Shown here: in pieces, positions 20,432 to 32,619 of the stretch
Layout of the letters: each line of letters starts with the position of its first letter
Numbering within the stretch: the stretch's first letter is position 1
Assembly (NCBI RefSeq): GCF_963855985.1
Contig: NC_087093.1
Location: forward strand, 11,539,501 to 11,603,500
DNA from: Ostrinia nubilalis
Taxonomy: Eukaryota; Arthropoda; Insecta; Lepidoptera; Crambidae
Direction of reading: 5' to 3'
Length of the DNA: 64,000 nucleotides
Notes under the pieces: generated by a model
Told to the model about the DNA's origin: nothing
Databases searched by the model: none
The model's input: only the letters and a program-made list of their open reading frames with translations
Position numbers and translations under genes: made by a program

Positions 20432-23400
20432 ATGTCAGCAAATACCATGGAAACTGATGAACAATTTACTTATAATTCACCAATTGTGAATTTTTACTCT
20501 GGAAAATCTGTTTTTGTTACTGGAGCTACAGGATTTCTGGGGACGGTATGTACCTAGTAAGATAGTCCTGTATGTATGTGTCAATAATAAATCGTTACAG
20601 TTCTTGCAACTCACGAAGGCGAGTGAGCTTTACTTGTGTGTGTACTTGTACACGTACCTACATGTACATAACGATAGTGTAATATCTATCAAAACTTTTG
20701 AAAAACGAACAATAGAAAGCCACCACACATGTACAGCTCACTCGACTTCGTGAATTGCAACAACTTTAATTGAATGGTATGATGACTGGGTATGAAATCT
20801 AAATTCTATTTAGTCCATCAGAGAGATAATAAAAAAATATTGGACATGTATATTTTCATTTTTTCCACAATCGAATCATTACAGTGTTCAATTCAGTTGA
20901 TCTTTTGAGTAAAAAACCTACTCAAGTGACGTCACGCAACATTTCAACTAGATGTAGGACTGTTATTATTTAATTATGAAAGAAAATAAAAAATACGAGT
21001 CTAAAATTATCTGTCTGACGGACAAATAATTGAAATAATTGTGTCATCTAGCCTATTGTAACAAAACAGTGCCGGCCATTTTCCAATTATTTTCCGTATT
21101 TACAAATAATTACCTAGCTCCCGTTAATTAATAATTACTTTTAATACCTACGTAACGTAAATATTGTTGATGTTTAAGGTTTTAGTCGAGAAACTGCTGT
21201 TCTCTTGCAAAGGAATAAATAATATTTACATTTTGATAAAGCAGACAGAAGACCTGACCATTGAAGCGAGGATTTTAAATTATTTGAATTCGAAGGTAAG
21301 TTAGATATTCCAATTATTAATTAATTTTTAATACAATTAACAAAAAATATTAATTAGATTTGCTATCATCGGTACTATCTTTAATTAAGTAGAATAAGGC
21401 CAAGTTCTAGACGTCGGTACACAGTACACACTACACACGTCTATAGGTCATCAATACACTAAAACTTAACTTTAAATAAAATAGGTATTTTATTATTATG
21501 TTTACTATTTACACCATTTGGTTCAGCAAACTTGCACCTCAAGTGAACTTAAAAATGCTTGTAGGCGTCATAATATGAGACAATCAAGACCTGTTTGAAG
21601 AATATTAAATTAGAAGCGTCAAGCTTAACAATTTATAATTTCAGGCTTTTCATAGAGTGAAAAATACAAACCCAGAGTTGATGAAAAAAATTATACCGAT
21701 ATGTGGGAATTTGGAAGATAAAAATCTTGGTATCAGCGACAGCGACATGAAAACGCTTCTAGAGGAGGTACATACATTAGACAATAAATTAATAAGTTAT
21801 GCAGGTTATGGCGTGAGATAGCTGATCTTCCCTGCCCTTATGTTCCTATGTCTGAGAGTCCTCCGCCTGGACATGAGCTCCCCTGGCTTACCTGGAAGTC
21901 TTTAAATAGACTTCGCACGCAGGTCGGCCGTAGTAAGGACATTATTAAATGTTCAAGTTGGGATTCTTGGATGACTCAGACTTAGAGTGCAAGTGTTGTT
22001 GTGTTCCCCAGTCGATAAAGCACATGATTTCGTGCCCTGCGTGTCCAAACAACTGCACGCAGGAAGATTTAATAAATGCTACTAACAACGCCACTCTTGA
22101 AGCGGAGTTTTGGGCTGACAGTCAGCCTGTTTGGGTTTGTTGTCGACACGACAAGAAGACGAAGAATTAATATAGTCGCCAATAATCATCAATCTCAAAA
22201 ACAAGGCCAACTGAATGGCCACCGGAATACCTAAGTGCCTCATTAACCGACTTAAAAAAGAAGGAGGTTCTATGTTCGACTGTATGTTTCTTTGTATTCC
22301 CGGCTCCAAAAATATCAATCATGGTGTTAATAAAAAAATTATTTCTACTTTTTTGTGAATTTTTTTTTGGAGTCGGTTTCAATTTGTTTGTTAATTTAAT
22401 TTACATTTTACTAATTAGTGATAATGTTGCCAAATGGGACAGTCCCTAAAGACGAAAATCTACAAATTAAACCCACTTATGACTCTCAAAAGAATAAGAA
22501 TTTTCTTAATTATTTTCTATTTTTTATTAGGTATCCATCGTTTTTCATGTAGCTGCAAAATTGTTATTTAAAATGAGCTTGACTGCAGCAGTCAATATAA
22601 ATACCAAACCCACTGAACAGCTCATAGCGATTTGCAAAAAAATGCGGCGTAATCCCGTAAGTTGATCCTTTTCTTATATTTTTTTCTATTGTATTATTAA
22701 GAAATTAATAAAAGAGTTCGAGGGGAGACCACGTCACGGATGATGTAATTTGTTCCAAACGAGTCACTCCGTTACTGACTGACAACCTAAGATTTACTAA
22801 CTGTATGACAGTGACTGTATGAAGATCGTGCTCTTACGAGATGAACAACTTTCTTTACGTCCACAATTTGCTGAAATTCCGATGAGTTTCAAGAAGAGAT
22901 AGGAATCATGCCAGGTGGAAATCACTAAAACAGCCCTAAGAATCTTGTGAATATTCAGTAGGAGTACCTTCCTACGTAGTAGGGAAAATATAATTTCAAA
23001 AAGTTAGCGTGATAATTTACTCGTAGGTTAGAAAGTTTCAGTTACTTATAAAAAATGTTTCTTTTTTACAGATTTTCATCTATGTCTCTAGCGCATACAG
23101 TAATGTAAATGAACAAATAATCGATGAAAAAGTGTACAACACTGGAGTACCTTTGGAAACTATTTATGATACGCTGGATACAGAAAATACACGAATAACG
23201 GATATTTTTTTAGGTAATTATTCCATTTTGGTTTTTCCGCCTGATCATAGAATCTTGTATAAGTTGCTTGCCTTTTTTCTTGTGATGCGGATTTCGGCAC
23301 ACGTGCGGATTCAACCGCATGCGGACTGCCCGCATATTCTTTAATTATTTCATACTCGTTCTTCCTATTACGCGGGTTACACGCACGCGGAACGCGGATT

Positions 23401-26400
23401 GGCTGCGGGCACAATACGAAATCTTTGTCCTGCGTGCAACCAGCAGCGTGATTTTGCACGCACGCGTACCGAAATCCGCATCACAAGAAAAGGCTCGAAC
23501 TACATTTAATTATCAACAACATTTTGATTAACCCATTAAAAACATTTGATTCTTTTTTAATTTCAGATAAAAGACCAAATACGTATACCTATTCAAAAGC
23601 TCTTGCAGAAGTAGTAGTTGAAAAAGAATTTAATGAATCAGCAGCCATTGTTCGGCCTTCGATAAGTACCTACTTTTATTTTTTTTTTAATTTATTTATT
23701 CCAAATTTCACAAAAGGCAAACGTTATACAAAAAGACCACCTAAAAACACTGTAGACTAAATATTAGCACGTTTTGCAGGATTTATCAAAATTGTTACAC
23801 AGAAACAAATTGAGTCACTTTAATAAAGCACTTCAACGGAAGTAATGACAAATGACAAATTGTTACAACCCTATCGAGCTAAGGCTGGTTTTAGTGTCAC
23901 GCGGACTGTCAGTGCGGATCGCTCCGCACGGCCGATCTGTATGAACTGCTAGGGAGCGGAGCGGTTCCTCCGGACCGCATTACTCTAAAACGTTCCCTAC
24001 AAGTTCATACATATTGGCCGGGCGGAGCGGGTCCGCACCGGACGCTCCGCGTAACACTAAAACTAGCCTAACTGCGCACCTCGCTGGAATTTCGACTCTC
24101 CCTCGCATTCAACCGCACCGTCCGTTCCGTAGCAGAACCTCGATGTGTCGTCACGGCTGCCAGGTGCGCAGTTAACGACCATGTTGCAACTTGTAACTTT
24201 GCCATTGCAATACAAGAAGAGTTTTTCTAGAGTGTGAAAACAATTTTCTTTCAGTTGTGTCTTCGATTCGGGAACCCATACCGGGATGGTTGAGCGGTTC
24301 GCACGGATTCCCTAGGGTAGTAGGAGCAGCATGCAAGGGGCTCCTCTTGCGGTGGCATGGGGACGGTACAGTTGTCTGCGACCTTATACCTGTAGACCAC
24401 GTTGCGAACCTCATCATTGCAGCAGCATGGGAATCCAATGAAAGACGGTATCGTCGTGCTTTTTTGCTAGTTCTTGCAACTCACAAAGGCGAGTGAGCTT
24501 TATTTGTATGTGTACAATGTACATGCATAATTATAACGACAGTGTATAATGTCTACCAAAGTTTTTGAAAAACGAACAGTAGCGAGCCACCACACATGTA
24601 AAGCTCATAGTCGCCTTCGTGAATTGCAACACCTAACATATATTGAAAAATATTTACCACAAAGAATAATGCTACTATTTCTTGTTTAAAATTAATTTAA
24701 TCCAAACACAAAGAAACTCATACTTAATTTAAAAATGTGTGCCTAATAAACTCCTAGTCAGGCACTCTTGCTCAATAAAAAGCGATAGGCGTGCAAACAT
24801 TAGCTGCTGAATTAGATAAGGCATTTCAAAAGGCGTTTAAAATCAAGCCTAAATTCAAGTTTTTATTTGGGAGGAGGACAGAATGTACATATTTTCGAGA
24901 TAGAATCGAAAGAGCATCGTACTTCCTACTAATATTATAAATCCGAAAGTTTGGATGTCTGGATGTTTGGTACTCTTTCACGCAAAAACTACTAAACGGA
25001 TTTTGATGAAACTTTACCTACAGTATTATAACACAAGCTATAATATATGACGATATATGACAAACTAAATTTCACGCGGGTGAAGCCGCGGGCAAAAGCT
25101 AGTTTTACATATTTTTTTCAGGTTAATGGGCAACAAAGGAGTCAAGGTATATAACTGTTGTTCAAGCCTACGGAACCCAATAGACGTGATCACCGTAGTT
25201 AAAACTTGCATAAAATACAGGAAATATTTTGGAAGTAGGTATAGTGGTATACATTTACTAGTACAGTGATCATCATTAGTAGGTACATGAATAATAATGT
25301 CTCTGTTACAGGAAATGTATGAATTCTAGGAATTGTATACTATTCCTAGGAAATGTATACAATTCCGAAGCTATTTAGGAAATGTATAAAATATTGCTTC
25401 AGAGATTTTTTAATACGCACATATCCTAGGAAATGTATACTTTTCCTAGGAATTTTATAGAATTCCAATATTATATTAGGAAATGTATAAAACTAAGCGG
25501 CAAAATAAAATATTTGTTGGCATACCTTTCCTTCGGCATCACGCATATTACGCTGAAGTATTGGAAATCCCTAATTTTAACATTTCTTTTATTAAACTAT
25601 TATTGGCATAAAGGTTTTAGTACTCCTGTAGCTGGATAACAAAGTCTCGGTTAGGTTAGGTTAGACTTGCGACCTTACACATACACAACTGCCGCGATAG
25701 CGGCCGCCGAGCGCTATTTAAGTTTCGGATAAAAAAAAATTATTCTTAAAATTTGTGTGCCATAGACAATTAGGCGTACAAAAAATTTGGCGATTCGATA
25801 GAGACCCCGCGTAATCGGATGATGCAATACCCTCCCCTCGCACCGTATGTGCACGTGTATTCATTGTAATCTTTTATTACATTTCCGATTGCTGTTTAGG
25901 AAATGTGTAAATTTCCTAGGAAATGTGTAAATTTCGTAGGAAATGTGTCTAATATAATGTACATCACACATTTCCGAGTGATTTTAGGAATTGTATACAA
26001 TGACGGATTTCATACATTTCCTGTAACATCTCTATATTATATTAGTCGTGTAATACAGGGTGATTTTGCAATCAGTATCCAATTTTTTTTAATAAGCTCT
26101 ATAGAACAATTAACAATACAACTTTTCGCGAAAAAAATAAATTGAAAATCTAATTCGTGTGCCAATATCTTGATTTTTAAAGGTTAAGGCTGTCTGTTAA
26201 GCTTCACAGTTAACTGTGTGTACGTATTCTATGAATGAAGCAAATTAGCCACGTGTGCCCATTGAAGTAATAGTACGTAGGTAGTACATTATAACTCAAT
26301 GCGTGTGCCCAGCGGATAAAAATAATTAAATATAAAAAAATCGATTAAGTTACTGATTCTGAGTCGCTCCTAAAAATTTGGATAGTCACCCTGATACAAA

Positions 26401-28720
26401 AAGATTTAAGAACTTCTAGCTATCGATGATAATTAATCCGTTGCGAATATAGGACTTAAATTGATTTATTTCTTTTAATACTATTATTAGCACTATTACT
26501 ATTATTGTCAGAGTTATTGAAACACATGTCATACATATTTGGATGTTTCAGCTCGCACCATGTCCATATTTACCCCACGATTTATTATGAAAAAGAATTA
26601 CTTTATCTACAAATTGTTGTACTTCACCTACCACACAATACCGGCAGCTATAATAGACGGCTTCTTCTGGCTCACTGGACGGACTCCAATGTAAGTTAAA
26701 GCCTGGTCCGTGAGCACGTAGAATCCCATCCAATGACTCCAAGCTACCCATCCTTATCGCTCGCGCGTAATTATATTGCTGTCGCGACTGTGCGACGCGC
26801 GCCCGCAGTGAGTGTGCGAGCGCGACAGCAACATAATTACATGCGAGCGACAAGGGTGGGCAGCTTGGGGTTATTGGACGGGATTCTACGTGCTCACGGA
26901 CCAGGCTTTACAATAATACCTACCTGATTATTTTCTTAAAGGTCACCCGCTGCAAATCATAGAGGTTCAAAAAGCGAGTCTTTCAGTGACTTGGTCCACT
27001 TTTAGCTTGGCCCACGAGCCTATTAAACACCAAATCAACGAAATCTTAGAGTGGGTCCAGTTACTGGAATAAACAATATTTAAAAATTCATTCTGGTGAC
27101 TTGGCCCGTGGGCCAAGCTAAAAGTGGGACAAGTCACTGGAAAACTTGAAAAAGCTGTTTTCAGAAGAATCACGACCCAAAAAAACAATGGTTTAAGATA
27201 TTACTAATACCAAATTTTAATGTACTACTTAATATTGTGCAGCTGTCTGTCTGAACAAAACAAGGTGATGAGATATTTGCCGAGCATACTCATTACACTG
27301 GGACGTATTTGCAACCAGAGTAAATACAAATGAGTAGGTCATCTTCACAGAAACGCCCGAGCGCGGTTTTTGCCCCGAATTTTGTCAGTGTGTGCGTGCG
27401 CGCCGCATACGTATTGGCGTGCGCTCACATACAAACCGCGCTCGGTGCGTTTCTATTAAGATGACCTACTCATTTGTATTTACTCTGTTGCAACGGTACG
27501 CAAACATTACCAAACTTACTTACCTTGTTTTTTTTATTTAATATTATGTTCATCTGTTAGTACAATAGCTAATGTACAATGCTAATAATATTAATCCAAT
27601 GGATCCAGACAACGTAAATATTTTAAGTTAGATAATAAATAAGACATCCTTAGATTTAGTGTAGGTAGACCCTTATATTTTCACAAACCTTAGTAAATGT
27701 CTCCCTCTGTTTTTGTCTAGTTTTCAGTCATTCAATTTCATTTATGGAAATTAACTGAAAACCATTTATCCAGGTGTAAGAAGTAGAAGACTTATAAGAT
27801 AACGCAAATCATTACCTACAACCGGTAATCTATCTTCTTACCTCCTGTTAATCTAGGATAATTAATTTTGTGAATAAGACCTTTAATAATTGTTAGATAA
27901 GAAGCTTGGAGTCATGACCTCACGTTATCTTTTTGACTTTAACGCTGCAGCTGAGTTGCACCACCTAACTTCGACGGTAACTTTAACGATAAGCAGTATT
28001 TTTGTATGGAGTTTGACAGATTTTTGGCGTTTGTCAAAGTTAAAGTAAGATGGTGCAACCCAACCTAAAACAGTCCAAAGTCTAACCGAATTGGATGTAT
28101 CTAGCTTAACTTAAGTAGGTACTTACTTACTCATATTCATTTATTAAAAACTTCATGGCACCATATCAAGGTACTTACTTGTTCCTGTCAACCAAAAAAG
28201 TCAAAAAATGACGGAACTTCTCATTTAAAAAAATGATGATTTCATTTAAGAACATGTTATTCAATTTTAGGTATACTCTATTAATATCGTCACCGACTTC
28301 CCATTCATACATATTTTATAACACTGTTGTCCACTAACTAACTAACTCCATAGGTTATCTGGAAGAGAACGCTAAAGCGATAAGACCACCCAAATTGTAC
28401 TGTCTCTGTGTATTTCTTTTTTGTTCTTGTTACAGTGTACCTACTTATTACTTGTACATTGAAGTGTATTTATTATTATTATCTTCCACTGTTCTAGAAT
28501 GCTGAAGACCCTGGACAAACTCAGCAAAATCTCTTCTGTCCTGGAGTACTTCACGCACCACCAATTTATATTCCTGGATAGCAACGTCAGAGGACTTCTC
28601 AGAAGGATGGAGGGCACAGACAGACAAACGTTTAATTTTGATGTCACTGAAATTGAGTGGGAGCCGTATCTACAAAACTTTGTGCGCGGCATCGCAAATA
28701 ATTACGACTATAGTATGTAA
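20432..28720 (+). CDS. FAR: Fatty acyl-CoA reductase
   Basis: Ten exons, 20432-20545, 21179-21295, 21645-21767, 22531-22656, 23072-23213, 23567-23665, 24255-24447, 25122-25234, 26552-26690 and 28498-28720, join in phase to 462 codons and TAA. The enzyme reduces fatty acyl-CoA to fatty alcohol with NADPH, at the ER or peroxisome membrane; in Lepidoptera such genes serve wax, cuticular lipid or sex-pheromone synthesis. The Rossmann motif VFVTGATGFLG (28-38) has the GxxGxxG dinucleotide site; the catalytic YxxxK is Y214-K218 in PNTYTYSKALAE. IVFHVAAKLLF, IYVSSAYSN, REPIPGW and DLIPVDHVAN are family blocks. The C-terminal FAR_C domain begins near residue 325 with a hydrophobic stretch (YKLLYFTYHTIPAAIIDGFF) and ends in FVRGIANNYDYSM. 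No defect is seen. The introns are loaded with MITEs. The exact substrate cannot be told. Confidence 0.92.
20600..20764. mobile_element. MITE in FAR intron 1 (TTGCAACTCACGAAGG family)
   Basis: TIRs GTTCTTGCAACTCACGAAGG and inverted GTTGTTGCAATTCACGAAG bound 165 bases. The interior block AAAACTTTTGAAAAACGAA recurs in the copies at 24470 and 52185. Confidence 0.8.
21805..22170 (+). mobile_element. LINE C-terminal fragment in FAR intron 3
   Basis: The end of a non-LTR reverse-transcriptase ORF: PPPGHELPWLTWKSLNRLRT, GRSKDIIK, then a shift, WGFLDDSDLECKCC, SIKHMISCPACPNNCTQEDL and EAEFWADSQPV. The C-x-C...H...CPxC pattern is the zinc-knuckle-like end of several arthropod LINEs. At least one frame change shows it is dead. 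The clade is not certain. Confidence 0.6.
22245..22378. mobile_element. MITE with AACCGACT ends, short copy
   Basis: The left end AACCGACTTAAAAAAGAAGG and right end TTTTTTTTGGAGTCGGTT are inverted repeats. The interior TATCAATCATGGT is shared with the longer copy at 52806-53190, and a left-end fragment occurs near 11440. Confidence 0.65.
23262..23501. mobile_element. MITE in FAR intron 5
   Basis: About 240 bases with inverted ends containing CTTGTGATGCGGATTTCGG on both sides. The interior is GC-rich with further inverted CGCGG blocks. The start lies about 50 bases after the exon 5 donor. Confidence 0.75.
23883..24068. mobile_element. Harbinger-like MITE in FAR intron 6
   Basis: 186 bases with inverted ends GGCTGGTTTTAGTGT(C)ACGCGGA and TAA target duplications at 23880-23882 and 24069-24071. 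The interior is strongly GC-rich (CGGACCGC and GCGGTCC-type inverted blocks). Confidence 0.8.
24470..24633. mobile_element. MITE in FAR intron 7, same family as 20600-20764
   Basis: TIRs GTTCTTGCAACTCACAAAGG and inverted GTGTTGCAATTCACGAAGG. It starts 23 bases after the exon 7 donor. Two members of one family thus occupy introns 1 and 7 of the same gene. Confidence 0.8.
24924..25102 (+). mobile_element. Lep1-type Helitron abutting FAR exon 8
   Basis: TCCTACTAATATTATAAATC at the start, GCGGGTGAAGCCGCGGGC hairpin, CTAG at 25099-25102. Only 19 bases (TTTTACATATTTTTTTCAG) separate its 3' end from exon 8, so the branch point must lie inside or at the edge of the Helitron. Confidence 0.87.
25304..26028. 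mobile_element. Foldback-like element B with CCTAGGAAATGTATAC word arms
   Basis: Inverted ends TGTTACAGGAAATGTATGAA (left) and the same with one or two changes (right) bound 725 bases in FAR intron 8. The left arm (25310-25495) and right arm (25876-26020) are built of AGGAAATGTATAC or its complement, often centred on the palindrome TCCTAGGA; in the right arm the word has become AGGAAATGTGTAA. The core (25645-25870) contains a TTAGG run (25649-25664) and GCCGCGATAGCGGCCGCCGA, matching the core of element A. No 9-bp duplication was found; TCTC flanks both ends. Confidence 0.7.
26056..26393. mobile_element. Mariner-type MITE (CAGGGTGA family), copy 1
   Basis: Left end TA|CAGGGTGATTTTGCAATCAG; right end CACCCTG followed by AT rather than TA. 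Interior blocks GAGTCGCTCCTAAAAATTTG and TTAATAAGCTCTATAGAACA recur inverted in the copy at 36685-37051. It lies 27 bases downstream of element B. Confidence 0.75.
26699..26908. mobile_element. Palindromic MITE beside the FAR exon 9 donor
   Basis: 210 bases that are almost one hairpin: AAGCCTGGTCCGTGAGCACG is the inverted left and right end, and pairing continues through most of the length. TA flanks both ends (26697-26698 and 26909-26910). It starts 9 bases after the exon 9 splice junction. Confidence 0.85.
26983..27140. mobile_element. TIR element (CAGTGACTTGG family)
   Basis: About 37-bp imperfect inverted ends, CAGTGACTTGGTCCACTTTT, bound 158 bases. A fragment of the same family lies at 51637-51690. 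Confidence 0.7.
27311..27491. mobile_element. TIR element (AGAGTAAATACAAATGAG family)
   Basis: Inverted ends AGAGTAAATACAAATGAGTA then GGTCATCTT, about 30 bp and perfect except for one inserted base, bound 181 bases with a CG- and GT-rich interior (CGAGCGCGGTTT inverted as AAACCGCGCTCG). Confidence 0.8.
27951..28066. mobile_element. GGCTGAGTTGCACCA MITE, copy 1
   Basis: Inverted ends CTGAGTTGCACCACCTAAC and GATGGTGCAACCCAAC, with TTTGACAGATTTTTGGCGTT inside. It is one of six copies in the window, about 105-130 bp each, lying in introns and intergenic DNA. Confidence 0.75.
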
Positions 28721-28761
28721 TATAGTATTGAGGTTTGATATTGATTGAGGAGAGGTGAAAT

Positions 28762-28878
28762 TTAGCCTATGTTACTCGTGAATAATGTAGCTTTCGAATG
28801 GTGAAAGAATTATTAAAAACGGTCCAGTAGTTTTTGAGCCTATAAATTACAACCAAACAAACCTAATAGTAGTGTAGA
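28762..28878 (-). mobile_element. Helitron-like 5' fragment
   Basis: Read on the minus strand it begins ATCTACACTACTATTAGG and includes GGCTCAAAAACTACTGGACC and ACTCGTGAATAAT-type blocks (inverted here). No CTAG end is present. Confidence 0.5.
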
Positions 28879-30082
28879 TTTGAATTTGAAAAGTGAGGTA
28901 TAAAATCTTGTCATTACTGTCAAAACTTTTTTTTAATTAAGGCGATTTTTTCGAAAGTGAGTGATTTTTATAAACATTAAATTTTATCGTAATAAGGTGT
29001 CATTATTTGTTACTTATAAAGACATTTAATTAAAACAAAGTTTCAAGTGGAACAGAAATGATTCACTAAAAGTTGCCTCCCTTTTCGTGCACTTACTACT
29101 TATCTATGTAGGCTTTATTGGTCTAATCTAAGGGTTTACAACTCAATAATGTGAATGTGAGTAAATAGTGTTTTACAAGATATTTCTACTTAAAATCTTC
29201 TTGAACCTTCTTCTTGAAACTTGAATAGCTTCACACTGTGAGCTAGGTAAACCCATAGTGTATTATATGTACATAGGTTCTTTTGATATTTTGGACACCA
29301 ATTGGACTGGGATTGAGAAGTATTTTTAGTTTTTATTTTATTTTAGAGGATAATTAAAAGTAGGATAGGATTTTACTTTTAATTGCTGTAATATCGTACA
29401 CAAACCATTTTTCATTGTTATAATAATTCAGGCCGCTCTAGCTTTTTGATCAAAGTAAAATAAACTAGTGAAACATTACTATGAATTCGCAAAACAAACA
29501 AAAAGCAAAAATAATTTCGATGGAAAACAACACATTCCTGTATTTCAACAATTAAAAATGCACGTTATCATGCTTTAACATCTGATTATCTACAACATAG
29601 AGTGTTTGTTATTGGAAACCGTTTTTCCAAATGCCCGTAGTAAATTATTTTTATTAAAATATACAAAAATATTTATATTTTTTGGCATTGTGATGCAAGT
29701 TTTAGTTTGCTACTCGAACTTTAGATGTTTTTGTAATTAGATACATGAAGAAGTATTTTGTTTTTCTATGAGTTTACCTATTTTTATAAAATTGGATACA
29801 TAATGTTAGAAAAAAGTAAAATAAAAACCATTTGTGCAACAGCATCTTTGATTAAATTAACTAATCTTTCAACATGATGAAATATGTTAACATTTCCAGC
29901 TAATTGCCAAAACATATTATTTTGATAACATGTTAGGTATTAATAAATTATTACCTATGTTTGTACGATGCTGCAGGCATAATCTTGCTTGCCTGGTAAA
30001 TATTTGCCTTGCTACCCAAAAACTTTGTTTCCGCTGTGCTGAAGTTAGTGAGACTTGCCTGCACACGTCTGCGTCTTAAGCT
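28879..30082. other. Intergenic AT-rich DNA downstream of FAR
   Basis: No gene, exon or structured repeat was recognised. Reading frames are short. Confidence 0.45.
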
Positions 30083-30396
30083 CCGGCCAAATCAACGCGT
30101 GCAGCTCGCGTCCGCGATGGCGATGGCAATCACTGTGCGTGCATAGATCGCTGCGACCAATGACTGGACGCGTTGATGTGAACTCATCGCTACAAATTCA
30201 TAAACGAGATCTGCCGGGCTAAGATGCGCGCCGTGATATATCTTATCGATGATTTTAGATGACAAATGTATGGGCTTATCAATTAAAATCGATAAAATAG
30301 CGTGATAAACGCTTATCGCGGCGCGCATCCTAGGCCTAATAGATCGATATCGTGCCTGACATCGCGCACGCAGGCTGCACGCGTTGGTTTGGCGGA
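30083..30396. mobile_element. Nested MITEs
   Basis: The outer element has inverted ends CCGGCCAAATCAACGCGTGC and CCGCCAAACCAACGCGTGC. Inside it, 30216-30336 is a second MITE with ends GCTAAGATGCGCGCCGTGAT and, inverted, CCTAGGATGCGCGCCGCGAT. The inner family recurs at 55592-55677 and 59818-59918 and in degenerate form near 42025-42152. Confidence 0.7.
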
Positions 30397-31775
30397 ACCT
30401 TTATGGCGCTGCAGGATTATAGGAAATTAGATATTTTTAAAAGACCATCATCATATCATAGCTGGACACTTGTTCACTTCATAGCTGGACGAAAGCGCTT
30501 GAAGAGCTGATAAAAAAGTACTTACTTACCAACTAAAAAATAATTCTTCAGTTTAGACCGGAACTTCACGTCTATGTAAATGAAGACCAACCAACTGTCA
30601 TTTAATTCAGAGGAATTCTCCTAAAAGTACCTACTTAGTACATAGAAATATACCTACTAATAGCACAGAATAATAATAAATACTACGCTAATAGCAAGTA
30701 AATAGACTGAAAAATATATTTATATGATTAATCCTCTTAAATGAAGACCACTAGGCTGAAAGGCACATGATAACTGCTAATGAATATGAATAAGAAGCTA
30801 GGATCCAGGTATCTTTTAACTAAATTCTTCTGCACTTAAAAATAAAATGGCAGTGATCATCTGATGATGATGAATATGATTCCTTATTATCAAAGACTTT
30901 GGTATAATTAGATATTTCTAAACAAACTGGATTTTTATTCAGACTGCGACATCCATAAGCTTGATGTTAAGCGATCCAAAGCTCACCGCAAACCTATACA
31001 TAGACGAGCAATTTCCAGCGAGATTAATTAAACTGTTACTATCACATAGCTAATTGTACATAATAGTACTATCCTATCTGCTCCAGTTCTATTCATATTC
31101 ATAATGCCAGAAACCATTTTACTGGTAATTGATCAAACGAATTGTTGCTGGCACTTTGGCCAGCAATCCTCTTTTGATATTGTTTATGGTTTTTTTACTT
31201 TTTTTAAATATTGTTTTTGGATTTTGAAGTGGCTTTTTTACTGTCTCTTGTGCGGTCTAGTTTTATGTCTTGAGCAAATATACTGTTTTTGCCCTATTTG
31301 GAGTTTTCCTTGAATAGCTTCTTGCATATTAATCACCACCAGCAGGCCTATCTCGCAGAAATATACAGTCTACTCCAGCACCTTTTAACACGAATTTCTC
31401 TGCGTACGAAATTAAATGCACGGTGTTTAAAACGTTTATTTCAATCTGTACTTTTTTATAGAGAAGGGTAATGATAAGACTATAGAATCTACGTCGAAAA
31501 TATCATACTTAAGCCTCTGCCTTGAGCCTTTGCCAGTTCATCAAGTACTATTTACTTTTTACCTAGGTACCTACTTACTTTTTATTTATTTATTTATTTA
31601 AGGATAGTACACACAGCACAATATCAATTTGTATAACAATGTTTTTAGTAAGATTTTGTAGGCCATTTTTAATCTGATTGGAAGTCTGCGACTCCCTGAT
31701 ATCTTCTTATCAAGACTCAAATCTCTTACGGACTTATATATCGGGATATAATAACCTTCCCTGAACCCATATTAT
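30397..31775. other. Intergenic, nothing recognised
   Basis: AT-rich with T-rich ORF-like stretches near 31104-31471 that lack codon structure or neighbours. No feature is supported. Confidence 0.4.
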
Positions 31776-31918
31776 ACTAGGTGGACCGACGATCTGGTAA
31801 AGGTCGCGGGAGGAGCCTGGATGCAGGCAGCGCAGGACCGTTCATTGTGGAAAACCTTGGAGGCCTTTGTCCAACAGTGGATAATGGTAATATGGCTGAA
31901 ACGAACGAACGAACGAAC
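31776..31918 (+). mobile_element. RTE LINE 3' fragment, (CGAA)n-tail subfamily
   Basis: TRWTDDLVKVAGGAWMQAAQ and RSLWKTLE-like remnants followed by a (CGAA)n tail. CATATTA occurs on both sides, probably a target duplication. A small deletion removes part of the GEAF segment. Confidence 0.8.
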
Positions 31919-32619
31919 TCATATTAAAGTCACACAATAAGGTCATACTCACCATTGTCATGTTAATAAGGTAACAAGTTCAAGGAAGTAGTATAATATA
32001 CTTTACCTAGTCATTTAAAGTTTACATAACTAATATTGAAACAAAATATTGTTGGTCTTACACTTAAGAGCCATTTTACATTTTCGTGCGAATTTCTAAG
32101 ATTTTGGAAGCATGAATTACTATCTTAAGCAACACCCAGAGATTATTTAATAACTGCGAAAGATAGGTCAATCCTTGTTGTTGACCATTAATGAAACGGA
32201 TTTACTAAAACTCTTTTGCTTAATTCACAGTGCCCCATCTCCCACAACCATTTTACGAAAAAATTGCCGCAGACTCATTTTCAAAGTCCTGTATCTATTA
32301 TTTATGCTCATATAAAAAGCTTAAAAATATTTAGTAATCATCGGACATATATTCTTGTAGTCCATTAATGAAATAGATTCTTGAATTTCATTACCATTAT
32401 TGAGTAAAATCTAAAAATAATTTGGCAAATTTGAAGATTAACGTCACATTTTGATCGTGGTTTTTGGTTTAAAAACACAGCAATAACTGCAATAAAAGTA
32501 TCCCAAAATAAAGAATATTCATTGTAGAATTAATTTCTACAGTTATTGTTTAAATATTAGTAACCACTTTGTCAAAATATTGATGTGAATATCAGTATAA
32601 ATTACAATGCGCAAGCCGA
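31919..32619. other. Intergenic, nothing recognised
   Basis: AT-rich DNA with no supported gene or repeat. Confidence 0.4.
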
